Origin: an uncultured Adlercreutzia sp.
Lineage (GTDB): Bacteria > Actinomycetota > Coriobacteriia > Coriobacteriales > Eggerthellaceae
Direction: 5' to 3'
Assembly: GCA_902478715.1 (NCBI GenBank)
Contig: CABSMC010000002.1
Coordinates: 1-64,000 of the forward strand
DNA length: 64,000 nucleotides
Shown: in pieces, positions 1 to 8,538 of the stretch
Layout: each line of letters starts with the position of its first letter
Position numbering within the stretch: position 1 is the stretch's first letter
Notes under the pieces: generated by a model
What the model saw: the letters and a program-made list of their open reading frames with translations, nothing else
Databases searched by the model: none
Told to the model about the DNA's origin: nothing
Program-made: the position numbers and the translations under genes

Positions 1-417
1 CCCGCCGATGGCCCCGGAGCCGACAAACCAGCGGATGATTCCAGCGCCGACAAGCCCGCCGACACGCCGAGCACCGACGGAAGCGCGACGCCGAGCCTGC
101 CGAACGATACCACCTTCGACAAAGACGAAATCGAAGGCGTGCTGCCCGACGACGTGAAAGACGAGGTGGTAAAAGATTTCATCGAATCGGGAGACGCGCA
201 AGACAAGACGGAGATCACCGAAGAGATGATCGAGAACCCGGTGAGCAAATCCGACGCCGACTACGTGAAGAACGTCTACGAGACCGGCCTGAAAGAGGGC
301 GAGAAGCTGGCCCAGACAGGAGATCTCGTACCCCTCGCCATCATTGCGAGCATCGCCTTAGGAGCAGCGGCAGCGGGTGCCATCGCCTTCATCATGAACC
401 GACGCGCCAAACGCTAA
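1..417 (+). CDS. C-terminal part of a sortase-anchored surface protein (5' end outside window)
   Basis: The reading frame is open from base 1, so the gene starts upstream; 138 codons are visible. The first 40 residues are rich in Pro, Asp, Ser and Ala, like the wall-spanning stalk of a surface protein. An acidic stretch follows. The end carries a cell-wall sorting signal: the pentapeptide LAQTG followed by D, about 20 hydrophobic residues, and the basic tail NRRAKR. LAXTG is the motif linked to class E sortases of high-GC Gram-positives (family knowledge), so covalent attachment to the cell wall is inferred. The giant protein at 19277-26502 ends in a related LSQTG signal. The function of the missing N-terminal part cannot be judged. 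Confidence 0.75.
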   Translation, partial: PADGPGADKPADDSSADKPADTPSTDGSATPSLPNDTTFDKDEIEGVLPDDVKDEVVKDFIESGDAQDKTEITEEMIENPVSKSDADYVKNVYETGLKEGEKLAQTGDLVPLAIIASIALGAAAAGAIAFIMNRRAKR

Positions 418-474
418 GCCCGCCACGCTGTCCGAAAAAGGGAATTACGGTGCAGCATCCCCCCCTCTCCCCTT

Positions 475-550
475 TGCGAAAGTTGCGAAACTCTGCGAAA
501 GATGCGAAACTCTGCGAAAGATGCGAAACTCTGCGAAAGATGCGAAAGGG
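475..550 (+). repeat. Eight TGCGAAA heptamers in tandem before an AAA ATPase gene
   Basis: TGCGAAA starts at 475, 484, 494, 503, 513, 522, 532 and 541, so copies alternate 9 and 10 bp apart, about one per helical turn. Taken in pairs they form a 19-bp tandem repeat. The last copy runs into AAAGGGA, the likely ribosome binding site of the ATPase starting at 557, so a protein covering the array would also mask translation. Autoregulation by the ATPase's own C-terminal winged helix is inference. Confidence 0.8.
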
Positions 551-556
551 ACTTAA

Positions 557-1723
557 ATGGAAGCGCCAAACCCCTTCACCCCTTCCTTCGGGCGAATTCC
601 GCCTCATTTTGCCGGGAGAACGTCATTTCTCACCGCAATGGCCAAAGCTCTCGCCGCCGAACGAAGAACAAGTCCTGACCTCGCTACCGTGCTCATAGGG
701 CCACGAGGCACAGGAAAGACTGCCCTTCTTGGCAGCATAGGGCAAGAGGCAACGGCTCATGGATGGGTAGTGGCACAGGTCACCGCCAGTGACGGAATGC
801 TCGTCGATGTTATTGAACGTCTTCAGGAATCGGCGGCCGATTTGGTTGAGCCTCCTCTGTCGACGCACTTGAAATCCGTGACAGTAGGGACGAACTTCTC
901 GGTCGAGTTCGATAAGTCATCAGCATATCGGGGGAATTGGCGCACCCAAATGAACAGCTTGTTCGAACAGCTTAAACCCTATGATTCGGGCATCCTGATA
1001 ACCGTTGACGAGGTTCAAGGGAATTGCGCTGAGCTGGAAACGCTTACCCAGGCCTTTCAGCATTTCTTGACCGAAGGAAAACCAGCTGCCCTTATCATGG
1101 CGGGACTTCCGTCAGAGGTTTCGGCCATCGTCTCGAGCAAAGTCGTATCATTCTTGCGGCGGGCGCGCCATCGCCATATTGGCCGAATTCGCGATGCAGA
1201 TGTCGAGGTGACCCTCCGCAAAACGCTCGCCGACGAGGGCGCAAGCATCGACGACGACGCCATGAGCGAAGCGGTCGCGGCTATCGATGGCTTCCCCTAC
1301 ATGCTGCAACTGGTTGGCTATTGGATGTGGGAGGAGGCCCCCGCGAGCCCTATCACCCTCGAAGATGCGCAAAGGGGTATCCGGCTTGCCTCCGACGAGC
1401 TTAGAGATAGCGTCCTGGCGGCTACTTACCACGAGCTTTCCAAAGGCGACCTGCGCTTTCTCGAAGCCATGTTGCCCGATGAGGGTCCCAGCACTCTCGC
1501 CGACGTGTCTCAACGCATGGGCGTGCAGAGCAATTACGCCTCAAAATACAAGAAACGCCTCATGGAAGCTGGGGTGCTCGGAGACATCGGCCAGGGACGT
1601 TACACCGTTGAATTGCCGGGATTCAAGGAATACGTCCGAGATAACTTGGCTCAGAGGCTTGATACCGAGGAAGCACCCACTCGGACGCGATGGAACAGCC
1701 CCGTCACACCAAAGGATAAATAA
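557..1723 (+). CDS. Orc1/archaeal-type AAA ATPase with C-terminal winged helix
   Basis: The 388-residue protein begins with the FxGR motif (residues 18-21) typical of initiator-type and 'archaeal ATPase' AAA proteins. It has Walker A GPRGTGKT at 48-55 and Walker B ILITVDE at 146-152. The C-terminal third (about 290-370) looks like a winged helix: an LADVSQRMGV segment, then YASKYKKRLMEAG as the likely recognition helix. The family couples ATP hydrolysis to DNA or partner binding, and exact roles are mostly unknown. An AAAGGGA site lies just before the ATG. The gene is monocistronic and sits directly behind the TGCGAAA array, which is its best regulatory clue. It converges with the reductase at 1813-3546. 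The role could be defensive, transport-related or regulatory; the sequence does not decide. Confidence 0.75.
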   Translation: MEAPNPFTPSFGRIPPHFAGRTSFLTAMAKALAAERRTSPDLATVLIGPRGTGKTALLGSIGQEATAHGWVVAQVTASDGMLVDVIERLQESAADLVEPPLSTHLKSVTVGTNFSVEFDKSSAYRGNWRTQMNSLFEQLKPYDSGILITVDEVQGNCAELETLTQAFQHFLTEGKPAALIMAGLPSEVSAIVSSKVVSFLRRARHRHIGRIRDADVEVTLRKTLADEGASIDDDAMSEAVAAIDGFPYMLQLVGYWMWEEAPASPITLEDAQRGIRLASDELRDSVLAATYHELSKGDLRFLEAMLPDEGPSTLADVSQRMGVQSNYASKYKKRLMEAGVLGDIGQGRYTVELPGFKEYVRDNLAQRLDTEEAPTRTRWNSPVTPKDK

Positions 1724-1766
1724 AGAGAAGGGCCCCGACAGCTTTACTGCCAGGGCCGAAAAGGAA

Positions 1767-1796
1767 GGAGCCGAAGGGAGGGGGGGGGTCGGCTCC
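1767..1796 (-). terminator. Rho-independent terminator of the FAD reductase, with a poly-C loop
   Basis: On the minus strand the arms GGAGCCGA and TCGGCTCC (1789-1796 and 1767-1774) form an 8-bp stem followed by TTCCTTTT. The loop contains nine C in a row (G9 at 1780-1788 on the plus strand). It lies 16 bp past the stop of the reductase and between two convergent genes. Confidence 0.65.
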
Positions 1797-1812
1797 GCAG
1801 ATAGCGAACGGA

Positions 1813-3546
1813 CTACGCCTGAGCCAGCGCCTTGCCGACCAAGTAGCCAAAGGTCATGCCCTTGCCGTTATTCAGGCCGCCGAAGGTTTCCGGATACACC
1901 GTGCCATAGAAACCGCCCTGGTCATTGCCGACCACGTAGACGCCCTCGATGGCCGTTCCGTCTTCGCGCAGCGGTTGCATATCCGTGTTGACGCGCACGC
2001 CGCCCAAAGTGCACAACAGCCATCCGGCGCAATGTACGGCGGTGAAGGGAGGTTCCACGATGGCCGAAAGACGGAAGGCCTTCTTCCCATAATCGGTATC
2101 TTCCTGAGCGCCCCACAGCTCGTTGTAACGGTCGACAGTCTCCTTCAGGGCATCGGCCGGCACGTCCATCAGCTCGGCCAGCTCCTCGATGGTGTCTGCC
2201 TGAACCGCCGCCCCGGACGAGAACACGCCCTCAAGTTGCGACTGCAAAAACTCGGCACTCAGCGGCGTCTGGCCGTCCAAATAGCTGATCATGGGCGCGT
2301 CGCCCTCTTCAGGTTGGGCCACTCGGGAGCAGCGGGCACATTGGAATCGCTCACAGTCGGCGTAATAGTTCTTATCGAAGATCTGCCACCAGGTGTGGCC
2401 CTTCTGGACGATGGCCGCATTGAAGTTGTAGTCGTAGGTCTGATCCTCGTTGGAGTAGCGCTCGCCGTCGGCGTTCACCCGTAGGAAGGGCTGCGTGCCA
2501 CCGTACCAAAGACCGCCAGTCATGGGAAAGCCGAGCGTCTGGTCGGGCATCACCGTGCCACGGTCGAACACCATGGTCTCCTGAACGGGGTGCATTGCAG
2601 CACCGGCCCAGGTGAGCATTTTTATACCGTCGCCCGTATTGCGCTCGGCCCCAATATTCATAGAGCAATAGCGGTGAGCCGTCGTGGTGAGATCCTCCAG
2701 CATCTCCTCGTTGTTGCCGTAGCCGCCCGTGCACACCACCACGCCTTTTCCAGCATTGAACTGCGCGTACGCTCCGTCCTCGTCCCGCGCGATAACGCCC
2801 GTCACCTTCCCAGTATCGTCCTGAACGAGTTGTACAGCCGGCGTCTTGAAGTAAATCTCGCCGCCGTTGGCCAACACGTAATCCTTCAGCGCCAGACAAT
2901 GGTGGTAGAAACTGTTGCCCTCACCATTGGGGCTATAGACCCCTTGGTGCACATGGTGGGCCACAGCCTTGTTGTAATAAATAGAGTCTTTGCACGCTGT
3001 CTCCAGCATGACGTTCAGCCCCTGGGTTTCCATGATGCCGATGAACCAATCCATGAACTCGCCGGAGTTGTCGGTCCAGAGGCGGATGAGATCGTGGTCA
3101 GCCACGTAGCTCGCCATACGGGCAATCTCGGACGCGGCCTCGTTGTGATCGATGTCGGCATGGGCCGCCGCGCCAGCCGCCTTCTGAAGTTTGCTGTCGA
3201 CCGCGCCGATCCAGCTGCGAGAGTCCTGCACCTCGTCTTTGGCCTCCAGCAGTACCACCTTTGCGCCGCCATCCAATGCAGCCGCGGCGGCCGTCAGACC
3301 AGCATTGCCGGCGCCAATGATCACGATGTCAGCATCAGTGGTGCTAGCGATGTCAGAAACAGGCTCCGGTGCCTTACGCCAACCGGTCACATCTTGCTGC
3401 GTCGCCCCAGTTTGCGCCATCTCCTCTTTCACGGACGCACTGCTCACGCCGCTCGGTGCGCAACCAGTCAGTCCGACGAGTGCCGTCGCCCCCGCTGCCG
3501 CAATGGTTCCCTTGAGGAAGAAGCGTCGATCCATGTTGGTGTTCAT
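1813..3546 (-). CDS. Tat-exported FAD-dependent reductase (fumarate reductase/Urd-like flavoprotein), lipoprotein
   Basis: This 577-residue flavoprotein belongs to the fumarate reductase/3-ketosteroid dehydrogenase family. The N-terminus has the twin-arginine motif DRRFFLKG and then the lipobox LTGC, so it should be exported folded with FAD and lipid-anchored outside. The dinucleotide motif DIVIIGAGNAGLTAAAAA lies near residue 75. The capping-domain motif VNADGERYSNED is present, but the arginine that in true fumarate reductases follows it (NExxxRD) appears as Tyr (inference from remembered family sequences), so the substrate is probably not fumarate. No heme or FMN-binding domain is fused, so electrons must come from a separate quinol-linked carrier. 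AGGAGGG sits 5 bp before the ATG. A TetR gene diverges from it across a region with two palindromic operators. The terminal electron acceptor is unknown. Confidence 0.88.
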   Translation of the reverse strand: MNTNMDRRFFLKGTIAAAGATALVGLTGCAPSGVSSASVKEEMAQTGATQQDVTGWRKAPEPVSDIASTTDADIVIIGAGNAGLTAAAAALDGGAKVVLLEAKDEVQDSRSWIGAVDSKLQKAAGAAAHADIDHNEAASEIARMASYVADHDLIRLWTDNSGEFMDWFIGIMETQGLNVMLETACKDSIYYNKAVAHHVHQGVYSPNGEGNSFYHHCLALKDYVLANGGEIYFKTPAVQLVQDDTGKVTGVIARDEDGAYAQFNAGKGVVVCTGGYGNNEEMLEDLTTTAHRYCSMNIGAERNTGDGIKMLTWAGAAMHPVQETMVFDRGTVMPDQTLGFPMTGGLWYGGTQPFLRVNADGERYSNEDQTYDYNFNAAIVQKGHTWWQIFDKNYYADCERFQCARCSRVAQPEEGDAPMISYLDGQTPLSAEFLQSQLEGVFSSGAAVQADTIEELAELMDVPADALKETVDRYNELWGAQEDTDYGKKAFRLSAIVEPPFTAVHCAGWLLCTLGGVRVNTDMQPLREDGTAIEGVYVVGNDQGGFYGTVYPETFGGLNNGKGMTFGYLVGKALAQA

Positions 3547-3640
3547 AATACCCTCCTAACGATTTTCTCCACGACCTTGGGTCGTCAGGGCACACTTTAA
3601 GGAGGAAATTCCGCAGACGTAACCTACAGTCGCACGCAGG

Positions 3641-3688
3641 TGTCCGAGTTTCGGACAGTCCTCGCTTTTGTCCGAAACCTGGACAAAA
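3641..3688. promoter_or_regulatory. Two palindromic TetR-type operators between divergent genes
   Basis: Site 1 (3641-3657) is TGTCCGA, gtt, TCGGACA. Site 2 (3666-3688) has arms TTTTGTCC and GGACAAAA around a 7-bp centre. Both contain TGTCCGA and their centres are 28 bp apart. A lone TGTCCG half-site follows at 3697. They lie between the reductase (start 3546, minus) and the TetR gene (start 3769, plus), so they probably control both. Confidence 0.7.
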
Positions 3689-3768
3689 AGCTAAAATGTC
3701 CGGGTGGCCCAAAGTTTCTTTCGCGCCCTGCAACGGTATGATGGAACCATTCAAGGGGAGGAGTTGCC

Positions 3769-4323
3769 ATGCAACGCCAGCTGGAAACGCGCATGAGGGT
3801 CGTTCGCACACTCGAGCGGCTCATGCAAAGCACGCCGATCGACAAGATCAAAGTAACCGACCTATGCCGTGAAGCCGATATCGGCCGTGCGACGTTCTAC
3901 GAGTACTTCGAGAACATTTACGCCGTTGCCACCTGGTACTACAGCCATCTTCTCGATCAGTCGCTGTACCTCATAGGCGAAGGGGTTGATTTCCAGACAG
4001 CCCATGTGCGGCTCTTCGAGAGCCTCCTGCAAGACCGAAGTTTCTTCACGCGCGCCTTCCGCTCATCAGACTATAACTCGGTTTACAATTACGGAAACCG
4101 CATCATCGCCGATCACTACCTGCAGATCATTCCCCATATCTCAGGGAAACCCCTGTCCCCAGATGAAGAAATGCACGTACGACTCTTCACTGCCGGGGCT
4201 GCCTTTCTCACTACCGAGTGGGCACGCAACGGCATGGAAATGCCGCCAGAAGATATGGCGCGCATGTGCACAGGAGCCACGCCAGAAGTGTTCGCGTGCC
4301 TGGTTACTCCCCCTTCGAGGTGA
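3769..4323 (+). CDS. TetR-family transcriptional regulator
   Basis: The 184-residue protein has the N-terminal TetR helix-turn-helix at about 24-50 (motifs KIKVTDLCREADIGRATFYEYF, given here in two parts as KIKVTDLCREADIG and RATFYEYF). A divergent ligand-binding all-helical domain follows. GGGGAGGAG lies 5 bp upstream of the ATG, and a TATGAT -10-like hexamer lies at 3737-3742. The gene diverges from the FAD reductase and shares with it the two operators at 3641-3688. It is therefore the likely repressor that releases the reductase when the electron-acceptor substrate is bound (inference). Its last 20 bases overlap the convergent small gene at 4304-4591. Confidence 0.85.
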   Translation: MQRQLETRMRVVRTLERLMQSTPIDKIKVTDLCREADIGRATFYEYFENIYAVATWYYSHLLDQSLYLIGEGVDFQTAHVRLFESLLQDRSFFTRAFRSSDYNSVYNYGNRIIADHYLQIIPHISGKPLSPDEEMHVRLFTAGAAFLTTEWARNGMEMPPEDMARMCTGATPEVFACLVTPPSR

Positions 4324-4591
4324 GGTGCCAGCCGTTGCAGTAGGGGCAGTGGTAGACGTGCAGGGGCGGGGCGCCGTGCTCGGCACATTCGACAGCGGTG
4401 AGCTCGGCCTCGTAGCGACTCGCATAGCGGTTCTTGCGCTCGCAGGCCTTGTGGCGCAGGGCGGCCGCGCGCTCCTCGTCGTGGCGCTGACTGCGTGCGT
4501 TCTCGCTGGCGAACAGGTCATCCATGCCGCCAAGGGATGCAGCGAACTGCGCCTTCTGTTTCTGCCACGCCGAGCGCTTCTTGCTGCCCAC
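4304..4591 (-). CDS. Small conserved-type protein with a C-terminal CxxC zinc-ribbon-like end
   Basis: The 95-residue basic protein has a long charged helical first half. It ends in a compact motif with C-x-x-H and CPYCNGWH, which resembles a small zinc ribbon (Cys/His spacing seen directly). The start is GTG with AAGGGAGG six bases upstream. TACAAT on the minus strand at 4685-4690 could be its -10 element. It overlaps the TetR gene tail to tail by 20 bp. I do not recognise a function. Small ribbon proteins of this kind occur in chromosomes and phages as nucleic-acid or protein-binding factors. Confidence 0.55.
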   Translation of the reverse strand: MGSKKRSAWQKQKAQFAASLGGMDDLFASENARSQRHDEERAAALRHKACERKNRYASRYEAELTAVECAEHGAPPLHVYHCPYCNGWHLTSKGE

Positions 4592-4859
4592 GGACGCCTC
4601 CCTTCATCGATGCAATCGTAGTTTGTGCATCCATAGGCAGCTTCTTCCCTGAAGTTGCCTGAGCACGGCGGAGCACCTGTCGCCATTGTAACGCGCGTCG
4701 ACAGAAATCTACGGCGAGGACATCCAGCGACTCAAGATCCCCAACACCAGCGGGGGCTCGTTCCCCAGGAGCTGTTCTACCTGTCTGGCAAGCTCCACGA
4801 CAGTCAGTGCGTGTACCCGCTCTCAATGAGAGAGCAGGCACGTCGCGACAGGGGGTTCT

Positions 4860-6374
4860 CTATGCCTCGAACAGAGCAACGACATCGGCTTTCGAGTTTA
4901 CACCGAGCTTTGCATACAAATGGCGCACATGGGTCTTTACGGTGTTCTCGGACAAGAACAACTCGCCCTCTATCTCGCGACGCGTCTTACCCTGAGCGAT
5001 GAGTCCCATGATCTCCGCCTCCCGGGCTGTGAGCCCGTGCTCGGCGGCCACGCGGTCGCAACGAGCGATGAAGCGCTCACGGGGACCGGCCACGTGCAGG
5101 TTCGTCTCGGGCGCCACCCCGGCAGCACCCCAATCACCGTTGACTGACTTTTCGCTCGTCCACACGAGCACGCAAGCCCCCACCAGCACAATGCCCGCTA
5201 CGACGAAAGCCCAGGAGAACACAGCGGTTTCCGTATAACCGCTCTCCCAGACGACTCGCCGGAAGACAACACCGACCAGAATGGCCGCCTCACTGGAGGC
5301 TCGAGCGATGGCGAAGACCCGCAAGCTCGGCACTTCGAAGCGATAGCAAATGCCCGCCAATACCAGAAGCACGAAGAATGTGAACCACACATAAGCGAAC
5401 TTGACGAGGAAGGCCACCAGATAGGCCAGGGCGTCATGGGCGAAAGGCACCAGAACCAGGGCAAGCACCGCCAAGGGTAACGCCACCTTTGCGAGGAAAC
5501 GTACATCCATGCGGTCGCGGCGTGCGAACATCACCCCCAAGATGACCGCACCCGCCAGCATGGTGGCCAGCACGCGAAATATCGCTCCAACTCCTTCCGC
5601 GCGCACGAGGCCCGACGTACCCGACAGCAGACCGGCCACAGCCATGATGATCACGAGCTTCCACGGCACGGCATAACGGATCCAAGGCTGGCTTCCGGGC
5701 TCCCCCGGCAGCGCCTGCAGGCTTAGCCACGCACATCCGAGCGACAGCAAGGGCAGTGCCGCCGTAGCCACAATGGCGTAGGGGGCCTTCATGGTGCATA
5801 CGAGAAACGACGCACCACCGGCAACCAAACACGAGAACGCCCCGTACATGATGGTGCGTGTCATGCCCATCTGCGAGTAGATCTCAGCCCACAGACAGAA
5901 CAGAACCGCCCCGCCGAGGGCCGTTATCGCGCCAACCGCACTCAGGAGCGACACGGGAACAGCCCCGGGGATGAGGACGGCGCCGCCGACCAGCGTTCCC
6001 ACGCAGGTGAGCCCCACGAGGCCGGTACACAGGCCACCATGGCGGCTGAGGCGCCCCACCTGCGGCGCAACCAGGCCGAGCAACAGGAGCATCCCCACGT
6101 CGCCGGCGCGCATGGCGTAATCGAACACGTGACGGGGTTCTAAATCGATACCGGCACCGGGGAATATCGCCGTGATATGGGTGCAACAGAGCCACGCAAT
6201 GAGCAGCCCCATGCCGAGAAAACGCCAAGGGAAGAACCGCGCCGGCATACCACTGCGGTCATTGCCGGGGGCATCCGGAGTCGTCTCGCTATCCCGCAAT
6301 GCCGAGACAGCCGACACCGGTGCGGGGTCGGGCAGGCCCTCGGCTCCGGCCTCCACCATAGCATCCGCCACCAT
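4860..6374 (-). CDS. Membrane-anchored LuxR-family regulator (about 12 transmembrane segments plus HTH)
   Basis: The 504-residue protein is mostly hydrophobic, with about twelve membrane segments between residues 45 and 420. It ends with a LuxR/GerE helix-turn-helix: LTAREAEIMGLIAQGKTRREI, then LFLSENTVKTHVRHLYAKL at the C-terminus. I chose the ATG at 6374 because AAGGAGG lies 8 bases upstream; a GTG at 6398 adds 8 residues but has a weaker site. Such transporter-like sensor regulators are typical of Eggerthellaceae and are usually paired with one reductase. Here the gene diverges from the Tat flavoprotein at 6652, which it probably activates in response to an extracellular electron acceptor (inference). 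No phosphoacceptor domain is present. Confidence 0.85.
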   Translation of the reverse strand: MVADAMVEAGAEGLPDPAPVSAVSALRDSETTPDAPGNDRSGMPARFFPWRFLGMGLLIAWLCCTHITAIFPGAGIDLEPRHVFDYAMRAGDVGMLLLLGLVAPQVGRLSRHGGLCTGLVGLTCVGTLVGGAVLIPGAVPVSLLSAVGAITALGGAVLFCLWAEIYSQMGMTRTIMYGAFSCLVAGGASFLVCTMKAPYAIVATAALPLLSLGCAWLSLQALPGEPGSQPWIRYAVPWKLVIIMAVAGLLSGTSGLVRAEGVGAIFRVLATMLAGAVILGVMFARRDRMDVRFLAKVALPLAVLALVLVPFAHDALAYLVAFLVKFAYVWFTFFVLLVLAGICYRFEVPSLRVFAIARASSEAAILVGVVFRRVVWESGYTETAVFSWAFVVAGIVLVGACVLVWTSEKSVNGDWGAAGVAPETNLHVAGPRERFIARCDRVAAEHGLTAREAEIMGLIAQGKTRREIEGELFLSENTVKTHVRHLYAKLGVNSKADVVALFEA

Positions 6375-6465
6375 CTGCACTGCCTCCTTGGCTCCCACCG
6401 TTAGTCACTCCCCTCTTCCCTTTTCCATGGGGTGAATCGCCCGCTTTTCCCTGAGTCACCGCCCC

Positions 6466-6506
6466 ATTGTACCAGGGAAAACTTAGGGGTGAGGCCAGGG
6501 GTGAGG
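6466..6506. promoter_or_regulatory. Putative control region between LuxR gene and FAD reductase
   Basis: TACAAT on the minus strand (6466-6471) is a candidate -10 for the LuxR gene. AGGGGTGAGG occurs twice, at 6485-6494 and 6497-6506. The second copy also forms an inverted pair GGGTGA/TCACCC with bases just downstream. These may be LuxR-type binding sites for the divergent pair. Confidence 0.35.
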
Positions 6507-6651
6507 GAGCAATCACCCTGAATCGGCAGCAACTTCACCCGCGACAAGGGATCACAAAGGGCCCATGATGAGCTTGCCCGCTGAAGCGCGGCAACCACTT
6601 CCGACCGCCGCCTTCAGCGGCACCGATTCTAACTCTTGGAGGGAGAGAAAC

Positions 6652-8295
6652 ATGAGCAACACCACCGTTTCCCGTCGCAGCTTTCTGACTCTCGGGGGCA
6701 TTGCCGCTCTGGGCGCCGGCGCAGCCCTGACCGGATGCGCCCCGAAGGCTCCGGCGAAAGATCTGGCCACGACCGGCGCCGAAGAGGCGGCCTCAACCAT
6801 GCAGACCGCCGACGAGATTAAGGAATGCGATATCGCCATCGTAGGCGCTGGCGGTGCAGGTATGTGGGCCGCCGTGGAGGCCGTGCGAGCCGGCAAGTCG
6901 GTCATCGTCATTGAGAAGGGCGGCGACGTGGGTGTCTCCAACGGCTCCATCGCCGGCGGTCCGTTTATGGTGGGCTCGAAGCTTCAGCAGCAGGCCGGCA
7001 TTACCCTCACCATCGAAGAGGCCTTCAATCACGTCATGGAGTACTCCCACTGGTCCACGAACGCCCCGGCTGTAAAACGAGCCCTTGAGCTGTCGGGCAG
7101 CACCGTGGACGAATTCACCGACGAGTTCGGCGTAGCCACGGGATTGCGCCCCGACAACTACGGAGCCGGTCACGATTCCGTGCGCTGCAATTTCCAATCC
7201 GATCCAAAGAACTCCAAGACCCAAGCAAAGGGTGTAGATCGCATGGGGCCCCTGCAGACCTTCATTGAGGGCAAAGGCGGCGAGTTTTTGTTCAATACCG
7301 CAGGCAAGCGCCTCATCATGGAGGATGGCGCCTGCACAGGCATCCAGTGCGAGGGCGATAGCGTCATCGATGTGAAGGCTAAGGCCGTCATCGTGGCCAC
7401 CGGTGGGTTCCTCGGTAACCCCGAAATGATGACCGAGCGCTTCGGCACCTTCGTGAACCCGTTGGGCAATCTGCTATCCGTGGGCGAGGGCATCGAGATG
7501 GTGCAGGAGGTGGGCGGCCAAGTGTCCACCCAGTGGGGCATCGCCGGCAACGAATTCTCCGGCTCCAACCAGAAAGCCAACGGTCTGTGGGGAAAGGGCA
7601 ATGCCGCCTTCTCTATCGGCATCTACGGGACGCTGCTCGTAAACAACCAGGGTCGACGCTTCAGCAACGAGGGCAAGTTCGCGAACCTGCCTCTGGCTTT
7701 GGGCGGTGCTATCTCGCTGGTCGGCGGCCAGTACTACGCCGTGGTTGACCAGGCCTACGTGGACGGACTCGCCAGCGGCACCGACCCCTGGACACTGTGT
7801 GGCTCGGACGCCGAGAACTGGCACACCGGTATGATGACCCTGAAGGATAAGCCCCTCGAGGACGTACAAGCGAACATCGACGCCGGCGTGGACGAGGGCT
7901 GGATCTTCAAAGCCGACACGGCGGAGGCCCTTGCCGAGGCCATCGGCGCCCCCGAGCTGACGGCAACGCTCGATGAGTACAACGGCTACTGCGCCACGGG
8001 CAAAGACGAGCAGTTCTACAAGCCGGCCTGTTTCCTGCAGCCGGTGGCGAAAGGCCCCTTCTACGCCATGCAGTACGAGCCGAGCGCTTGGGTGACCATC
8101 GGCGGCATCCGCACCAACGACCGCTTGCAAGCCATCGACAGCGAGGGTATTGCCATCCCCGGTCTATATGTGGCCGGTGCCGACAACGGCACCCTCATGA
8201 GCGCCCCCTACTGCGACTACGAGGGCTTCTCCCTCATGTGCGCCTATAACGGCGGCCGCATGGCTGGCATGTACGCCGCCGAAACCATCGCCTAG
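6652..8295 (+). CDS. Tat-exported FAD-dependent reductase, lipoprotein
   Basis: The 547-residue protein is a second paralogue of the fumarate reductase-type flavoprotein family. The start at 6652 has GGAGGGA just upstream and places the Tat motif SRRSFLTLGG at residues 7-16, ahead of lipobox LTGC; an earlier in-frame ATG at 6565 would bury the signal. FAD-binding motif DIAIVGAGGAGMWAA lies near residue 63. The substrate-domain motif VNNQGRRFSNEG is present, but the catalytic arginine of fumarate reductases expected shortly after it is not apparent, so another substrate is likely. It is monocistronic, ends before a hairpin at 8417-8445, and diverges from the membrane LuxR gene that probably controls it. 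Confidence 0.88.
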   Translation: MSNTTVSRRSFLTLGGIAALGAGAALTGCAPKAPAKDLATTGAEEAASTMQTADEIKECDIAIVGAGGAGMWAAVEAVRAGKSVIVIEKGGDVGVSNGSIAGGPFMVGSKLQQQAGITLTIEEAFNHVMEYSHWSTNAPAVKRALELSGSTVDEFTDEFGVATGLRPDNYGAGHDSVRCNFQSDPKNSKTQAKGVDRMGPLQTFIEGKGGEFLFNTAGKRLIMEDGACTGIQCEGDSVIDVKAKAVIVATGGFLGNPEMMTERFGTFVNPLGNLLSVGEGIEMVQEVGGQVSTQWGIAGNEFSGSNQKANGLWGKGNAAFSIGIYGTLLVNNQGRRFSNEGKFANLPLALGGAISLVGGQYYAVVDQAYVDGLASGTDPWTLCGSDAENWHTGMMTLKDKPLEDVQANIDAGVDEGWIFKADTAEALAEAIGAPELTATLDEYNGYCATGKDEQFYKPACFLQPVAKGPFYAMQYEPSAWVTIGGIRTNDRLQAIDSEGIAIPGLYVAGADNGTLMSAPYCDYEGFSLMCAYNGGRMAGMYAAETIA

Positions 8296-8416
8296 GAAAG
8301 CCCAACCACGCAGCGGCCTGTCCTCCACAGCGAGAATCTAAGGCCGAGTGCGAAAACTACTCCCGCTCTCTCGACAAACCCCTGCGGGCTCTCCCTCCCC
8401 GGCCCGCATTCTTCCC

Positions 8417-8445
8417 AGCGCCGCCTCCCACCCAGAGGCGGCGCT
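8417..8445 (+). terminator. Hairpin terminator after the FAD reductase
   Basis: Arms AGCGCCGCCTC and GAGGCGGCGCT form a perfect 11-bp stem with a 7-base loop. The following sequence is only weakly T-rich, so termination may be partial. Confidence 0.5.
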
Positions 8446-8452
8446 CTTGCAG

Positions 8453-8481
8453 TTGACAATACTTTGATATCAAAGTATTTT
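8453..8481 (+). promoter_or_regulatory. Promoter with a perfect MarR-type palindrome filling the spacer
   Basis: TTGACA at 8453-8458 and TATTTT at 8476-8481 are separated by 17 bp. A perfect 22-bp palindrome centred on TTTGATATCAAA spans 8458-8479, so a bound regulator would exclude RNA polymerase. The MarR gene at 10349-10936 is in the operon driven by this promoter and is the obvious ligand (inference). Confidence 0.85.
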
Positions 8482-8538
8482 GATTAGCAGCAAGTGTTGA
8501 AGGCTCCTTAGGAGAACCTGTGGCCCAAAGGAGCGCGT

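Noticed and set aside
1780..1788. G9 tract as a phase-variation switch
   Set aside because: It lies in the loop of a terminator between two convergent stop codons, so length change would not alter a protein.
6565..6651. Upstream start of the second FAD reductase at 6565
   Set aside because: It would put 29 residues before the Tat motif and lacks a ribosome site, whereas 6652 has GGAGGGA at good spacing.
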